From positions 372,001-436,000 of the forward strand of contig NZ_JAXMNY010000003.1 of NCBI RefSeq assembly GCF_034670185.1: DNA of 64,000 nucleotides, given 5' to 3'. Positions 1-8,425 of the stretch are shown here, piece by piece; the first letter of the stretch is position 1; each line of letters starts with the position of its first letter. The notes under the pieces are model-generated. The model worked only from the letters and a program-made list of their open reading frames with translations. It did not search any database and had not been told where the DNA came from. The position numbers and the translations under genes are program-made. The stretch comes from Nisaea sp. Its GTDB lineage: Bacteria; Pseudomonadota; Alphaproteobacteria; Thalassobaculales; Thalassobaculaceae.

Positions 1-1752
1 ATTGGTGCGGGCGTCTTCAATACAAATTTTGGAAACCCGGCTCTCTACGCCCGCTTTCTGAATTTTGTCCGCGGTCAGCAGATCTTCCTGCATGAATTCG
101 AAATTTTCTCGATTGCGGGAGAGACAGAGATCTTCGACCGGATCGTCACCGGTCCCGACGTGCAGCAATATCAGAACTGGTTGAAGGTTCTCGTCGACTT
201 GCCGACCACGAACGACACGCAAGGCATTGTCGGGGGCGACTGGTTCGCAACCGCGACCAAGAGAATCAACCTGATGAAGCAGGTCGAGGATACGCTTGCG
301 GACAAGATGATCCTCGACGCGCAGAGCCATATCGATGCGCAGTTCACCGAGATGATCCAGGTTCTACTGGTCAATCTGGTCGCTCTGGTTCTTGCCGCGT
401 CGGCTGCCTGGATGATCATCCGTTCAACCACGGGGCCACTCGGCCGTATCACGGACACACTTCTGGCGATTGCCGCCGGCAACGACTCTATCCAGATCGG
501 GGAAGCGGATGCCGGGCCGACGGAGGTCCGTAATCTCAACAAGGCGGCGGGAACTTTCCTCGGCGCCGCGCGGGAGCGCGCCGCTCTTGAGCGGGCGGCG
601 ATGGAACAGCAGTCGCGTGCCGAGGAAGCTCGGGCTGAGGCCCTCCGCTCCATGGCGAATACGGTCGAAGGCGAGACTGCCGCGGCTGCGGAAGAGATAT
701 CGAGAGAGACCGCCGAGCTGCGCAATGCGGCAACGGAAATGGGCCAGTCGGCCGAAAGTGTTTCCGCGCGCTCCGAGAGCGTCGCCGCGGCCGCTCACGA
801 GGCGCTTGCCAATGCGGAAACCGTCGCCAGCGCCGCCGAGGAACTGACGGCCTCAATCAACGAGATCAGTGGCCAGATGGGTAATGCGACCGGCATTATC
901 CGGGATGCCGCCAATCTTGGCTCCGGGACGGAAAAGACGATCCTGGATCTTCAATCCGCAGTGGTGCGCATCAGCGAGGTTGTGACCGTGATCCGGGACA
1001 TTGCCGAGCAGACGAACCTCTTGGCGTTGAATGCCACCATTGAGGCGGCCCGTGCGGGTGAGGCCGGCAAGGGCTTTGCGGTCGTCGCGAGCGAGGTCAA
1101 GAACCTCGCCAATCAGACCGGGAGCTCGACCGAGGAAATCAACCAGCAGATCGCCGAAGTACAGAACGTGACCGAAGCGGCGGTGCGCTCGGTGAGCGAA
1201 ATCATTGCCAAGGTTCGAGAGATCGAGGAGGTGGCTGGAGCCGTCTCTCACGCGGTTGGCGAGCAGAAGAACGCGACCGACGAGATCGCTCACAACGTCG
1301 CGGAGACGGCGTCGGCATCACGCGAGATGACGGAACAGATCACCGCCGTGACCAGGGAAGCGGAATCCACCGGGCGCCGCGCCGGCGAGGTTGCTGGCGT
1401 TGCCGAAAAAGTGGCGCGGGAGGTCCAGGAATTGCGGTCAACGGTAGTTGCTTCGGTCCGTTCCGCAGATCCGAACGTCGATCGCCGCCGGGACGAGCGC
1501 AAGGCCGTCCGGATCGGGTGCACGCTTCAGTTCGGAGGAGCCCCGATAGCGGCCACCGTGGTCGATCTTGCGCCGGGCGGGTGCCAGGTCGAAACGGATC
1601 AGGAGTTTGCTGAGGGCGCGGACGGTACGATCTCAATCGACGGCATTGCGAGCGGCATTCGGAGCCGGGTAGCTTCCGCTCGCAATGGCTCTGTCAGCCT
1701 CGTCTTCCACGACAATGGCGCCAATGCGAAGGCGATAACGGCTGCTATGTAG
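1..1752 (+). CDS. Methyl-accepting chemotaxis protein with NIT-like sensor and C-terminal PilZ domain (5' partial)
   Basis: The reading frame is open from base 1, so the start lies outside the window. Visible order, counted from base 1: the end of a helical ligand-binding region resembling the nitrate/nitrite-sensing NIT domain, a membrane helix near residues 118-141, a HAMP linker, a long coiled-coil signalling region, and a PilZ-like domain from about residue 496. The conserved MCP hairpin tip ([18 protein letters not shown], then [15 protein letters not shown]) lies near residues 336-370. The PilZ start is [12 protein letters not shown] followed by a DLAPGGCQV segment. The protein should sit in the inner membrane, pass ligand state to CheA/CheW, and may also respond to cyclic-di-GMP. 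The MCP assignment is firm; the NIT assignment is moderate because only part of the domain is seen. Confidence 0.93.
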   Translation: MGAGVFNTNFGNPALYARFLNFVRGQQIFLHEFEIFSIAGETEIFDRIVTGPDVQQYQNWLKVLVDLPTTNDTQGIVGGDWFATATKRINLMKQVEDTLADKMILDAQSHIDAQFTEMIQVLLVNLVALVLAASAAWMIIRSTTGPLGRITDTLLAIAAGNDSIQIGEADAGPTEVRNLNKAAGTFLGAARERAALERAAMEQQSRAEEARAEALRSMANTVEGETAAAAEEISRETAELRNAATEMGQSAESVSARSESVAAAAHEALANAETVASAAEELTASINEISGQMGNATGIIRDAANLGSGTEKTILDLQSAVVRISEVVTVIRDIAEQTNLLALNATIEAARAGEAGKGFAVVASEVKNLANQTGSSTEEINQQIAEVQNVTEAAVRSVSEIIAKVREIEEVAGAVSHAVGEQKNATDEIAHNVAETASASREMTEQITAVTREAESTGRRAGEVAGVAEKVAREVQELRSTVVASVRSADPNVDRRRDERKAVRIGCTLQFGGAPIAATVVDLAPGGCQVETDQEFAEGADGTISIDGIASGIRSRVASARNGSVSLVFHDNGANAKAITAAM

Positions 1753-1784
1753 GTGAAACGGATCGCGCACGTTGCCGCCGCCGA

Positions 1785-2795
1785 TCAATAGGCCCGCTCG
1801 ACGCAGAAATCGACAACGTCGATAAGGGAATCCTTGGCCGGGCCGTCTTCGAACAGGCCGAGTGCGTCGCGGGCAATCGACGCATAGTGGCGCGCCCGGT
1901 CCAGGCTGTCGGCCAGCGTGTTGTGCTTTGCCATCAGTTCCTGGGCTCTCTCCAGATCGCCGTCCTGCTGATCAAGCTCTTCCAGGGTACGGCGCCAGAA
2001 GGCACGTTCCTCGTCGTCGCCGCGCCGGAAGGCGAGGATAACTGGCAGGGTGATTTTACCTTCGAGGAAATCGTCCCCGACCGTCTTGCCGAGCTTTTCC
2101 TGTTCGGCCGAGTAATCCAGCACATCATCAACCAGCTGGAAGGCGATGCCGAGATTCATGCCGTAGCTTTCGAGCGCCTGTTGCTCCGCCTTCGGCCGTT
2201 CAGCGACCACGGCGCCGATTTCGGCGGCGGCGGCGAACAGTTTGGCGGTCTTGCCCCGGATCACCTCCAGATAGGCGCTTTCGTCCGTCGCAGTGTCGTT
2301 CGTGGTGATGAGCTGTTGCACCTCGCCCTCGGCGATCACGGCGGAGGCCTCGGAGAGAATCCGCAGGACCTCGATGGAGCCGTCGGCGGTCATCAGCTGG
2401 AAGGAACGACTGAACAGGAAGTCGCCAACCAGCACGCTGGCCTGGTTGCCCCAGACAGCATTCGCCGATTCCTGGCCGCGCCGCAGGTCGCTCTCGTCGA
2501 CCACGTCGTCATGCAGCAGGGTGGCGGTGTGGATGAACTCGACGCAGGCTGCGAGGCGTATATGCCTGTCGCCCTTGTAGTCGCACAGAGCCGCCGCGCC
2601 GAGGGTGAGCATCGGCCGCAGCCGCTTGCCGCCGGCGGCAATCAGGTGCCCCGCAAGCTGCGGGATCAGCGCCACCGGGCTCTGCATATGCTCGATGATG
2701 GTCTGGTTGACCCGCTCCAGATCAGCCTTGACCAGATCGGTCAGACCATTGATTGAGGCTTTGCGCTTCCCGCTGTCCTCGAAATCCACAACCAC
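1785..2795 (-). CDS. ispB: Polyprenyl (octaprenyl/decaprenyl) diphosphate synthase
   Basis: This trans-isoprenyl diphosphate synthase makes the long ubiquinone side chain by adding isopentenyl diphosphate units in the cytoplasm. Both Asp-rich motifs are visible: HDDVVDESD, followed by RRG, and QLVDDVLDY, along with the GGKRLRPML segment near the N terminus. The frame can be extended to a TTG at 2870, but that TTG is the start of a good promoter -35 (TTGACC, 16 bp, TATGCT). I therefore place the start at the GTG at 2795 (or 2789), giving about 336 residues, the usual family length. It is divergent from the DUF2007-methyltransferase-peptidase genes, an arrangement often seen in alphaproteobacteria. 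Confidence 0.93.
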   Translation of the reverse strand: MVVDFEDSGKRKASINGLTDLVKADLERVNQTIIEHMQSPVALIPQLAGHLIAAGGKRLRPMLTLGAAALCDYKGDRHIRLAACVEFIHTATLLHDDVVDESDLRRGQESANAVWGNQASVLVGDFLFSRSFQLMTADGSIEVLRILSEASAVIAEGEVQQLITTNDTATDESAYLEVIRGKTAKLFAAAAEIGAVVAERPKAEQQALESYGMNLGIAFQLVDDVLDYSAEQEKLGKTVGDDFLEGKITLPVILAFRRGDDEERAFWRRTLEELDQQDGDLERAQELMAKHNTLADSLDRARHYASIARDALGLFEDGPAKDSLIDVVDFCVERAY

Positions 2796-2842
2796 GCCCA
2801 AGGCAAACTCCGTGTCGCTTGACGCCTCACATTCGCGAAGCG

Positions 2843-2870
2843 AGCATAGGTCCGGTTTTGCGGCGGTCAA
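2843..2870 (-). promoter_or_regulatory. Probable ispB promoter
   Basis: On the minus strand TTGACC (2870-2865) is followed after 16 bp by TATGCT (2848-2843). Both match sigma-70 -35 and -10 hexamers well, and they sit about 50 bp upstream of the GTG start chosen for ispB. The match is by eye only. Confidence 0.5.
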
Positions 2871-2955
2871 GTCTTGCGCCCGCTTCCCGGTGACGCACCC
2901 GGGAATATGTGGCGGGCTTGTGCTCGCCGATCACATCTCACTCCAGGGAGCGTCC

Positions 2956-3174
2956 ATGAAAGAATTGCTGCGTACGACTGACATTGTCCGGCTGTCTTTC
3001 CTCAGCGCGCTGCTGCGTGATGCGGGTGTGGAGCCGCTGGTGCTGGACAGTCATATGAGCGTGCTCGAGGGCAGCGCTAACGCGATCCCGCGCCGCCTGG
3101 CCGTGCGGGATGAAGATTTCGACCGGGCGAAATGGGTGTTGGAGGAGTCGGGTGAGCAGCTCGACGAGGATTGA
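2956..3174 (+). CDS. DUF2007-family small protein
   Basis: A 72-residue protein starting MKELLRTTD, preceded by a purine-rich site (CCAGGGAG). It has the length and alpha/beta pattern of the DUF2007 'putative signal transducing protein' family: a leading short strand, the ALLRDAGVEPLVLDSHMS segment, then IPRRLAVRDEDFDRA and a C-terminal helix. The fold resembles PII-like or ACT-like small regulators, but no biochemical function is established. Its last 23 bases overlap the start of the downstream methyltransferase, so the two are almost certainly co-translated. Confidence 0.85.
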   Translation: MKELLRTTDIVRLSFLSALLRDAGVEPLVLDSHMSVLEGSANAIPRRLAVRDEDFDRAKWVLEESGEQLDED

Positions 3175-3925
3175 TCTGCCTGTGGGCGTAACCGAGGACA
3201 GCCTGCTCGGTGGACGCGTGCGATTTTTGCAGCCGGTTAATGGATATCGTGCCGCGGTCGATCCGGTGCTGCTGGCGGCATCCGCCCCGGCGCAGGATGG
3301 TGACCGGGTGCTCGATCTCGGCTGCGGCGCCGGTGCAATTTCTCTCTGTCTGCTGGCGCGGGTGCCGGATCTGACCGTGACCGGTATCGAGCAGGCGCCG
3401 GAAATGCGCGATCTCGCCGAACGCAATGCGGCTCTCAACGGCGTAACCGATCGCTTCTCGCCGCATCTCGGGCGGGTCGAGGCGCGGCCACCTCTCTTCG
3501 AGGAAGGCGCGTTCGATCTTGTACTCGCCAATCCGCCCTATCTTGAGACAGATCGCGCAGATCTGCCTGAGAGCGCGCTGAAGGCTGCTGCCCATGTCGA
3601 GGGAGGGGTGCCGCTTGCCGAGTGGGTCGAGGCGGCCTACCGAGCGCTGCGCCACAAGGGCAGACTTGTCATGGTACATCGGGCTGACCGGCTGGCGGAC
3701 ATGCTGGAACCCATTCAGAAGCGCTTCGGTGGAATTGAAGTGCACCCGCTCTACCCTAAGGCCGGGCGGGACGCGAAACGGGTGATCGTCATGGCCCGCA
3801 AGGGCGTCCGGACACCGCTTTCCCTTTCATCCGGGGTGGTGCTGCACAATATGGATGGGAGCTATTCACCGCCGGTTGCGGCCGCCCTCGACGGGGCAGC
3901 ACTCGCGCTCGGCGCGCCGCTTTAG
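3152..3925 (+). CDS. tRNA1(Val) (adenine-N6)-methyltransferase-like protein
   Basis: A class I SAM-dependent methyltransferase of the TrmN6/YfiC group. Motif I is VLDLGCGAGAISLCL and the adenine-N6 catalytic motif is NPPYLE. The N terminus DSLLGGRVRFLQPVNGYRAAVDPVLLAA is typical of this group, which methylates A37 of tRNA1(Val). The start is set at the GTG at 3152 because GGAGGAG lies about 6 nt upstream; more upstream starts would add residues without homology. It overlaps the DUF2007 gene and is followed 12 bp later by an S49 peptidase, consistent with one operon. Substrate specificity is inferred from family only. Confidence 0.88.
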   Translation: MSSSTRIDLPVGVTEDSLLGGRVRFLQPVNGYRAAVDPVLLAASAPAQDGDRVLDLGCGAGAISLCLLARVPDLTVTGIEQAPEMRDLAERNAALNGVTDRFSPHLGRVEARPPLFEEGAFDLVLANPPYLETDRADLPESALKAAAHVEGGVPLAEWVEAAYRALRHKGRLVMVHRADRLADMLEPIQKRFGGIEVHPLYPKAGRDAKRVIVMARKGVRTPLSLSSGVVLHNMDGSYSPPVAAALDGAALALGAPL

Positions 3926-3937
3926 AGGAGAACATCC

Positions 3938-4795
3938 ATGTCCCGCCCGATCTGGTCGCGGCTGAACCCGTTTGGCCCCAAAGACCCGCAAGTTGCCGTG
4001 GTGCGCCTGCATGGCCCCATCGGCGGGAACGCCGCCTTCCGGCAAGGGCTGTCCATCGACAGTCTGGAAGAGCCGCTTCGGGCGGCGTTCGAGTCCCGCC
4101 GGACGACGGCTGTGGCGCTTTCGATCAACTCGCCCGGCGGCTCCCCGGTGCAGTCCGATCTGATCAAGACCCGGATCGAGTCGTTGGCCCGCGAGTTTGA
4201 CAAGCCGGTCACCGCCTTCACCGAGGATCTCTGCGCGTCTGGCGGCTACTGGATCGCGCAGGGAGCGGACGAGATCATCGCGCATCCTTCCTCGATCGTC
4301 GGTTCCATCGGCGTGATCACGGCAAGTTTCGGGATGCAGGACGCCATTGCGAAGCTCGGCATCGAACGTCGCGTCCACACAAAAGGCACGTCCAAGGGAA
4401 TGCTGGACCCGTTCCAGCCGGAGAAGCCGGCGGATCTGGCGCATCTCGATTCCCTGCAGCAGGATCTCTACGATTCCTTCAAGGACTTGGTGCGCCGCCG
4501 CCGCGGCGCGAAGTTGAAGGGTGATGACGAGGAGCTGTTCAGTGGCGCCGTCTGGACCGGAACGCGGGCACTGGAGAAGGGCCTGGTAGATGGGCTTGGG
4601 GAGCTGCGCAGCGTCATGCGGGAACGCTATGGCGAGGATGTCCGTTTCCGTCGCTACGGGCCCAAGCGCTCGCTCTGGCAACGGCTGCGGCGCGGGACCG
4701 ATTTCAGCGGTCCCGCAGGTGAAGCGCCGTCGCTTGCCCATTCCCTGATCGCCGCAATCGAGGAGCGGCTGCTCTGGAACAGGTTCGGGCTCTAG
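3938..4795 (+). CDS. S49-family serine peptidase (SppA/SohB-like)
   Basis: A 285-residue peptidase of the signal-peptide-peptidase-A clan. The fold signatures are INSPGGSPVQSD (residues about 63-74), the nucleophile motif CASGGYW with Ser101, and GSIGVI. Lys153 (in TSKGMLDPF) is placed like the catalytic lysine of the Ser-Lys dyad. No signal peptide or convincing membrane segment is seen, so this is the short soluble type rather than full SppA. It probably degrades membrane-derived peptides or trims proteins at the inner membrane. It is the last gene of the DUF2007-trmN6-peptidase operon and converges with the MDR gene, leaving 1 bp between. Confidence 0.9.
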   Translation: MSRPIWSRLNPFGPKDPQVAVVRLHGPIGGNAAFRQGLSIDSLEEPLRAAFESRRTTAVALSINSPGGSPVQSDLIKTRIESLAREFDKPVTAFTEDLCASGGYWIAQGADEIIAHPSSIVGSIGVITASFGMQDAIAKLGIERRVHTKGTSKGMLDPFQPEKPADLAHLDSLQQDLYDSFKDLVRRRRGAKLKGDDEELFSGAVWTGTRALEKGLVDGLGELRSVMRERYGEDVRFRRYGPKRSLWQRLRRGTDFSGPAGEAPSLAHSLIAAIEERLLWNRFGL

Positions 4796-4796
4796 C

Positions 4797-5780
4797 TCAT
4801 CCGTTTGGACGCAACAGCACCTTGCCGTTCCGGCTCTCGCGTTTGGCGTGGGCCATTGCCTGCTGGATGTCGTCGAGACCGTAGCGTGCCTCGACCGCGA
4901 CCTTCAGGGTGCCGTCGATGAAATAGCCGCTGAGTTCGGCATACATGCTCCGGATCTGTTTTGGCTGCATGCCGCGCATCAGTTTGGCCAGCCAAAAGCC
5001 CGTGAGGGTGATGTCCCGGAACACGACCTGATGTGCGTCCAGTGTGCAGGGATTGCCGCTGAGGAGCCCGTAATTGACGATGATGCCGCCTTCGGCCAGA
5101 CACGCCGCCATGTCGTTTACGGCGGAACCGGCGATGGCATCCAGCCCGAGCTTGATCTCCGCCCCGTTGGTTGCGGCTGCAACCCGGTTGGCGAGATCGG
5201 GGCCTTCGAGCACCACGACATTGGCACCCATATCGTGCAACGGTTTGATCAGCTCATGCCGGCGCACGACGCTGACTGTGTTGAGTCCGCGTTTCCGTGC
5301 AAGCTTGATGATGTCGGTGCCAACGCCTGAATTGCCAGCATTTTGCATTACCCAGTCGCCGGGATTGAGCGTGACGTAGCTTTTCAGCATCAGCAATGCG
5401 GTGGCGGCATTGACCTTCATCATCGCCGCCTGTTCCGGATCGATGTCGGGCGGGAGCTTTACCAGAGCGGCTGCGGGTACGGTCAGGCTCTGGCTCCAGT
5501 TGGCGCGGTGCAGGCTCATCACCAGGTCGCCTACGGCGAGATCCTTCACCCCTGTGCCGACGGCGGTCACGCGCCCGGCACCTTCAATGCCAAGCGGGGA
5601 TGGCGTCTCGGGAATGCTGGCGTAATTGCCCTCGATGCCGAGGATGTCCGCCGGATTTATCGAGCAGGCAATCAGATCGATACTGGCTTCACCCTTGCCC
5701 GGAGGGGGTGCGTCCGCAACCTCGCGGCAGATCACGACTTCCTCTGCCGGACCAACACGTGACAATTCTGCGGCTTTCAT
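4797..5780 (-). CDS. Zinc-independent MDR oxidoreductase, 2-enoyl thioester reductase-like
   Basis: A 327-residue medium-chain dehydrogenase/reductase resembling mitochondrial MECR/Etr1 and bacterial crotonyl-CoA/quinone reductase relatives. Seen: an N-terminal GroES-like half with INPADILGIEGNY and GIEGAGRVTAVG, then the Rossmann half with WVMQNAGNSGVGTDIIKLA. The structural-zinc cysteine cluster of alcohol dehydrogenases is absent. The likely reaction is NADPH-dependent reduction of an enoyl thioester or quinone-like substrate in the cytoplasm. It stands alone between the S49 peptidase and a divergent acetyltransferase, so context gives no substrate. Family assignment is strong; substrate is open. 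Confidence 0.85.
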   Translation of the reverse strand: MKAAELSRVGPAEEVVICREVADAPPPGKGEASIDLIACSINPADILGIEGNYASIPETPSPLGIEGAGRVTAVGTGVKDLAVGDLVMSLHRANWSQSLTVPAAALVKLPPDIDPEQAAMMKVNAATALLMLKSYVTLNPGDWVMQNAGNSGVGTDIIKLARKRGLNTVSVVRRHELIKPLHDMGANVVVLEGPDLANRVAAATNGAEIKLGLDAIAGSAVNDMAACLAEGGIIVNYGLLSGNPCTLDAHQVVFRDITLTGFWLAKLMRGMQPKQIRSMYAELSGYFIDGTLKVAVEARYGLDDIQQAMAHAKRESRNGKVLLRPNG

Positions 5781-5916
5781 ACGCTTTCTCCTCGGCTGTT
5801 GTCGGCGCGGGACACCGGCATAGTATATAATCGTATCGGAGAGATGATTGCATGAGCAGGCAATTCAATAACAACCAAAGTAATTCCCATTATGCGGAAG
5901 ACTGGTGCGGCGGGTG

Positions 5917-6444
5917 ATGTCGGCTGCTCCGGAACGGATCGAAACCGAACGCCTTCTTTTGCGCCGGTTCGAGGAAGTCGACCGTGCCGAGATGGTGCGC
6001 TTCTATGGCGACCCCGGGGTCATGGCGATCCGTAAATACGGTGCGCGTGATCCGGTGGCTGCCAGCTTGGCGTTCGATATTCTGATGGAGCACTGGCGCA
6101 CGCATGGCTTTGGTCTCTATGCGCTGATCGAGCGGGAGAGCGGCGCGTTCTGCGGGGAATGCGGTCTGCGTTACACTGATGACGGTGCGGAGGTGGAGAT
6201 TTCCTACGGCCTGTTCGAGCTGTTTCGCGGAAAAGGGTACGCGACTGAAGGGGCGTCAGCTATCCGCGATATCGCCCTTGATGTGTTGAAGCTACCCGTC
6301 CTGGTTGCCCATTCACGCGGCGATAATCGGGGTTCGCACGCCGTGCTGGAGAAGATCGGAATGACCTTTGCCGGACGGCGGGAAAGCCCCGGCCATCCTC
6401 ACGGCGTGGTCAAGTATGTGATAGATCGCGATTCCGGGTCTTGA
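5917..6444 (+). CDS. GNAT-family N-acetyltransferase (RimJ/RimL type)
   Basis: About 175 residues starting MSAAPERIETERLLLRRF, the usual opening of RimJ/RimL-like acetyltransferases. The acetyl-CoA loop region is GKGYATEGASAIRDIA, followed by SHAVLEKIGMTFAGR, which marks the final strands. The ATG at 5917 is preferred over the upstream GTG at 5905. The protein probably transfers an acetyl group to an amine or protein N terminus. It stands alone, divergent from the MDR gene and followed by a small membrane-protein gene. Substrate unknown. Confidence 0.88.
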   Translation: MSAAPERIETERLLLRRFEEVDRAEMVRFYGDPGVMAIRKYGARDPVAASLAFDILMEHWRTHGFGLYALIERESGAFCGECGLRYTDDGAEVEISYGLFELFRGKGYATEGASAIRDIALDVLKLPVLVAHSRGDNRGSHAVLEKIGMTFAGRRESPGHPHGVVKYVIDRDSGS

Positions 6445-6474
6445 ACTCCCGGGCCGATCAGCTAAAACGGGGTT

Positions 6475-6702
6475 ATGTTCAGTATCCAGAAAATCTTCGT
6501 GCTCGTCGCCGTCATCACGGCGATCTGGTACGGCTTCAAACTCGTGGGCAGGCTCGATGCCGCGCGCAAGCAGAAGCTGAAGGAGGCCGCGCGGGGCAAT
6601 GGCGCCGGCGCGCCTGACACGGCCAAGAAAGATGATGTGGTCGATCTGGTGCAGAACGAGGACGGTACCTACGTCACGACCAAGAAAAACCGGAAGGTCT
6701 GA
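6475..6702 (+). CDS. Small single-pass membrane protein, unknown function
   Basis: A 75-residue protein with one N-terminal membrane helix (IFVLVAVITAIWYGFKLVG, residues about 7-25). A basic and acidic cytoplasmic tail follows, ending DDVVDLVQNEDGTYVTTKKNRKV. Short proteins ending in a VxDLVxxxDGTYV-like motif occur in Rhodospirillales, but I know no function for them. Base use matches the surroundings, and the gene is tightly packed between two larger genes. Confidence 0.7.
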   Translation: MFSIQKIFVLVAVITAIWYGFKLVGRLDAARKQKLKEAARGNGAGAPDTAKKDDVVDLVQNEDGTYVTTKKNRKV

Positions 6703-6747
6703 GACCTTCCGGCTGGCCCGAAGGATATCCCGCCCGGACGATTTCCC

Positions 6748-7461
6748 TCAGCGTTGCCGCTTCTGCAGGTTGCCCCGGACTTTTTCCAGCTTCAGTGTCA
6801 GGAAGTTCGCCAGTTGCGGTATCTGCTCGGCATTCTGCGACACAGCATTCAGACATTGCAGCAGGTCGGCGTTCATCTGGCGCATGAAGGGGTCGGCGAT
6901 CTCGCTCTGTATCCAGGTCACGGCAACGACGCGCTTACCCGCCGTCACCGGGTTGACCCGGTGTATGGAATTGGTGGCATAGAGCACCGCGCCGCCCGCC
7001 GGCATCTTGAAGCTCGGGGCGAAGGTCATGTCGCTGTCGATCACCAGCTCACCGCCCTGATAGCTTTCCGGGTCGGATAGGAAAATCGTCATGGAGAGAT
7101 CGGAGCGAAGTTCCTCCGATGTTCCCTTGCTCATCACGTTGTTGTCCATGTGATCGCCGTATCCGCCGCCGGTCTCCGTGCTGGAGACCAGGAAGGTGCC
7201 GATCTTTGCGGGGGCGGCAAGAAAGGTGAAGAGCAGGGATTCGCGCCTCTGATAATCGCGCAGGACCGTCGTGATCGCGTCCGAGACCTGCACGCGCAGC
7301 GCGCTGTCCGCTGCAAGCTCCTGATTGTTTTTCTTGGAGGCTTCGCGGCCCGCGGTCTGTGCGCCGTCAACCCAGTTATCCGGTTCGGCTTCCAGCCGGT
7401 TCCGGATTTCGGTGACGAGTTCGGGCGGAAGCAGGTTGGGGATCGGATAGACGTAAGGCAT
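6748..7461 (-). CDS. Fe(II)/2-oxoglutarate-dependent PKHD-type hydroxylase
   Basis: A 2-oxoglutarate-dependent dioxygenase related to PiuC/YbiX. The start is the ATG at 7461 (MPYVYPIPNLLPP); upstream extension shows no homology. Iron ligands are seen as His104 and Asp106 in GDHMDNN and His167 in SIHRVNPV. Arg177 is well placed to bind 2-oxoglutarate. In gamma-proteobacteria such genes lie next to TonB siderophore receptors and are iron-responsive; no receptor is adjacent here. The substrate, presumably a protein prolyl residue or a small molecule, is not known. Confidence 0.9.
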   Translation of the reverse strand: MPYVYPIPNLLPPELVTEIRNRLEAEPDNWVDGAQTAGREASKKNNQELAADSALRVQVSDAITTVLRDYQRRESLLFTFLAAPAKIGTFLVSSTETGGGYGDHMDNNVMSKGTSEELRSDLSMTIFLSDPESYQGGELVIDSDMTFAPSFKMPAGGAVLYATNSIHRVNPVTAGKRVVAVTWIQSEIADPFMRQMNADLLQCLNAVSQNAEQIPQLANFLTLKLEKVRGNLQKRQR

Positions 7462-7628
7462 CGTGTTGGGTTCCCTCCAGGCAAGATGACGCGCACCGTA
7501 GCCGAGGCCGTCGCGCCGGGCCAGAGACAAGTCAGTGTCTGGTCCATTGGGGTGGGCGCGAGGCGAACGTTCCAGTATCGTTGCGTAATATCAAGAGCGC
7601 CTGCAAGTCGGCGTGGGAGGGGGCGGCA

Positions 7629-8315
7629 ATGACGCGCAAGCGGATGGCAAAGGATGGCGATGCGGCGCCGGCAGGTGAGCCGCGTGGAGAGACCGCCTAT
7701 CTGAAGCTGAAGGACGCGATTCGGTCCGGCGAGCTCAAGCCGGGCGAAAGGGTCCGGGAAAGCGAGATGGCAGCACGCCTTGATGTCAGCCGCACGCCGG
7801 TGCGCGAGGCTTTTCGCCGTCTGGAGGCGGATGGCTTGCTGAGTTTTGCTCCCTATCGCGGGATGGTGATTTCTCAACTCGACCATCAGGCAGTGATGGA
7901 ACTCTATTTCATGCGTGAGGTGCTGGAAGGCACCGCCGCCGGTCTCGCCGCCCATCGTGCTTCGGAAGCGGAAGTGTCGATCCTTCAGGAAATCGTCTCG
8001 ATCGATCCCGCCGGTGAAGGCCCTCCCGCGGCGGTCGCCGGTCATAACCGCCGCTTCCACACAAGCCTCTATCACGCCGCTCACAACAGGTACCTGCTGA
8101 AGACACTGAATGTCCTGCAGGATGCAATGGCGTTGCTGGGGCCGACCACGATGCGTGTAGAGGGTCGTTCCGACGCGGCGAAAGCCGAACATGCGGCGAT
8201 CGTTCAGGCGATTGCCGATAAAGACCCTGAATGTGCCGAGCGTCTGATGCGGGAACATATCCGGGGGGCACAGAAGGCCCGGCTGCATCTATTGTCGGCT
8301 GATGAGGATGCGTGA
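7629..8315 (+). CDS. GntR-family transcriptional regulator, FCD (FadR) subfamily
   Basis: The N-terminal winged helix shows LKPGERVRESEMAARLDVSRTPVREAFRRLEADGLL, the standard GntR signature. The C-terminal all-helical FCD effector domain contains HNRRFHTSLYHAAHN, whose histidines usually bind a metal that contacts an organic acid. The ATG at 7629 is chosen because GGAGGGGGC lies just upstream. FCD regulators normally repress a nearby catabolic or transport gene; the EamA transporter starting at 8426 on the same strand is the closest candidate target. Effector unknown. Confidence 0.9.
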   Translation: MTRKRMAKDGDAAPAGEPRGETAYLKLKDAIRSGELKPGERVRESEMAARLDVSRTPVREAFRRLEADGLLSFAPYRGMVISQLDHQAVMELYFMREVLEGTAAGLAAHRASEAEVSILQEIVSIDPAGEGPPAAVAGHNRRFHTSLYHAAHNRYLLKTLNVLQDAMALLGPTTMRVEGRSDAAKAEHAAIVQAIADKDPECAERLMREHIRGAQKARLHLLSADEDA

Positions 8316-8367
8316 TCTGTGGATGAGTCTCATGCCGGTATCCACCGATAGCGGTGCCGCGAAGTGG

Positions 8368-8408
8368 CCTTTGTCATTTCCTCTTGGAGGAGTAATGATG
8401 GACAAAGG
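8368..8408. repeat. Inverted repeat between GntR gene and EamA gene
   Basis: CCTTTGTC (8368-8375) and GACAAAGG (8401-8408) are perfect 8-bp arms. The spacer contains a nested TCCTC/GAGGA pair. It lies about 20 bp before the EamA start, where it could act as an operator for the upstream GntR regulator or as an mRNA hairpin. Confidence 0.4.
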
Positions 8409-8425
8409 TCCATGATTATTTCCAA

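Noticed and set aside
2796..2870. N-terminal extension of IspB to a TTG at 2870
   Set aside because: That TTG is the first half of a good -35/-10 promoter pair and the added residues have no family resemblance.
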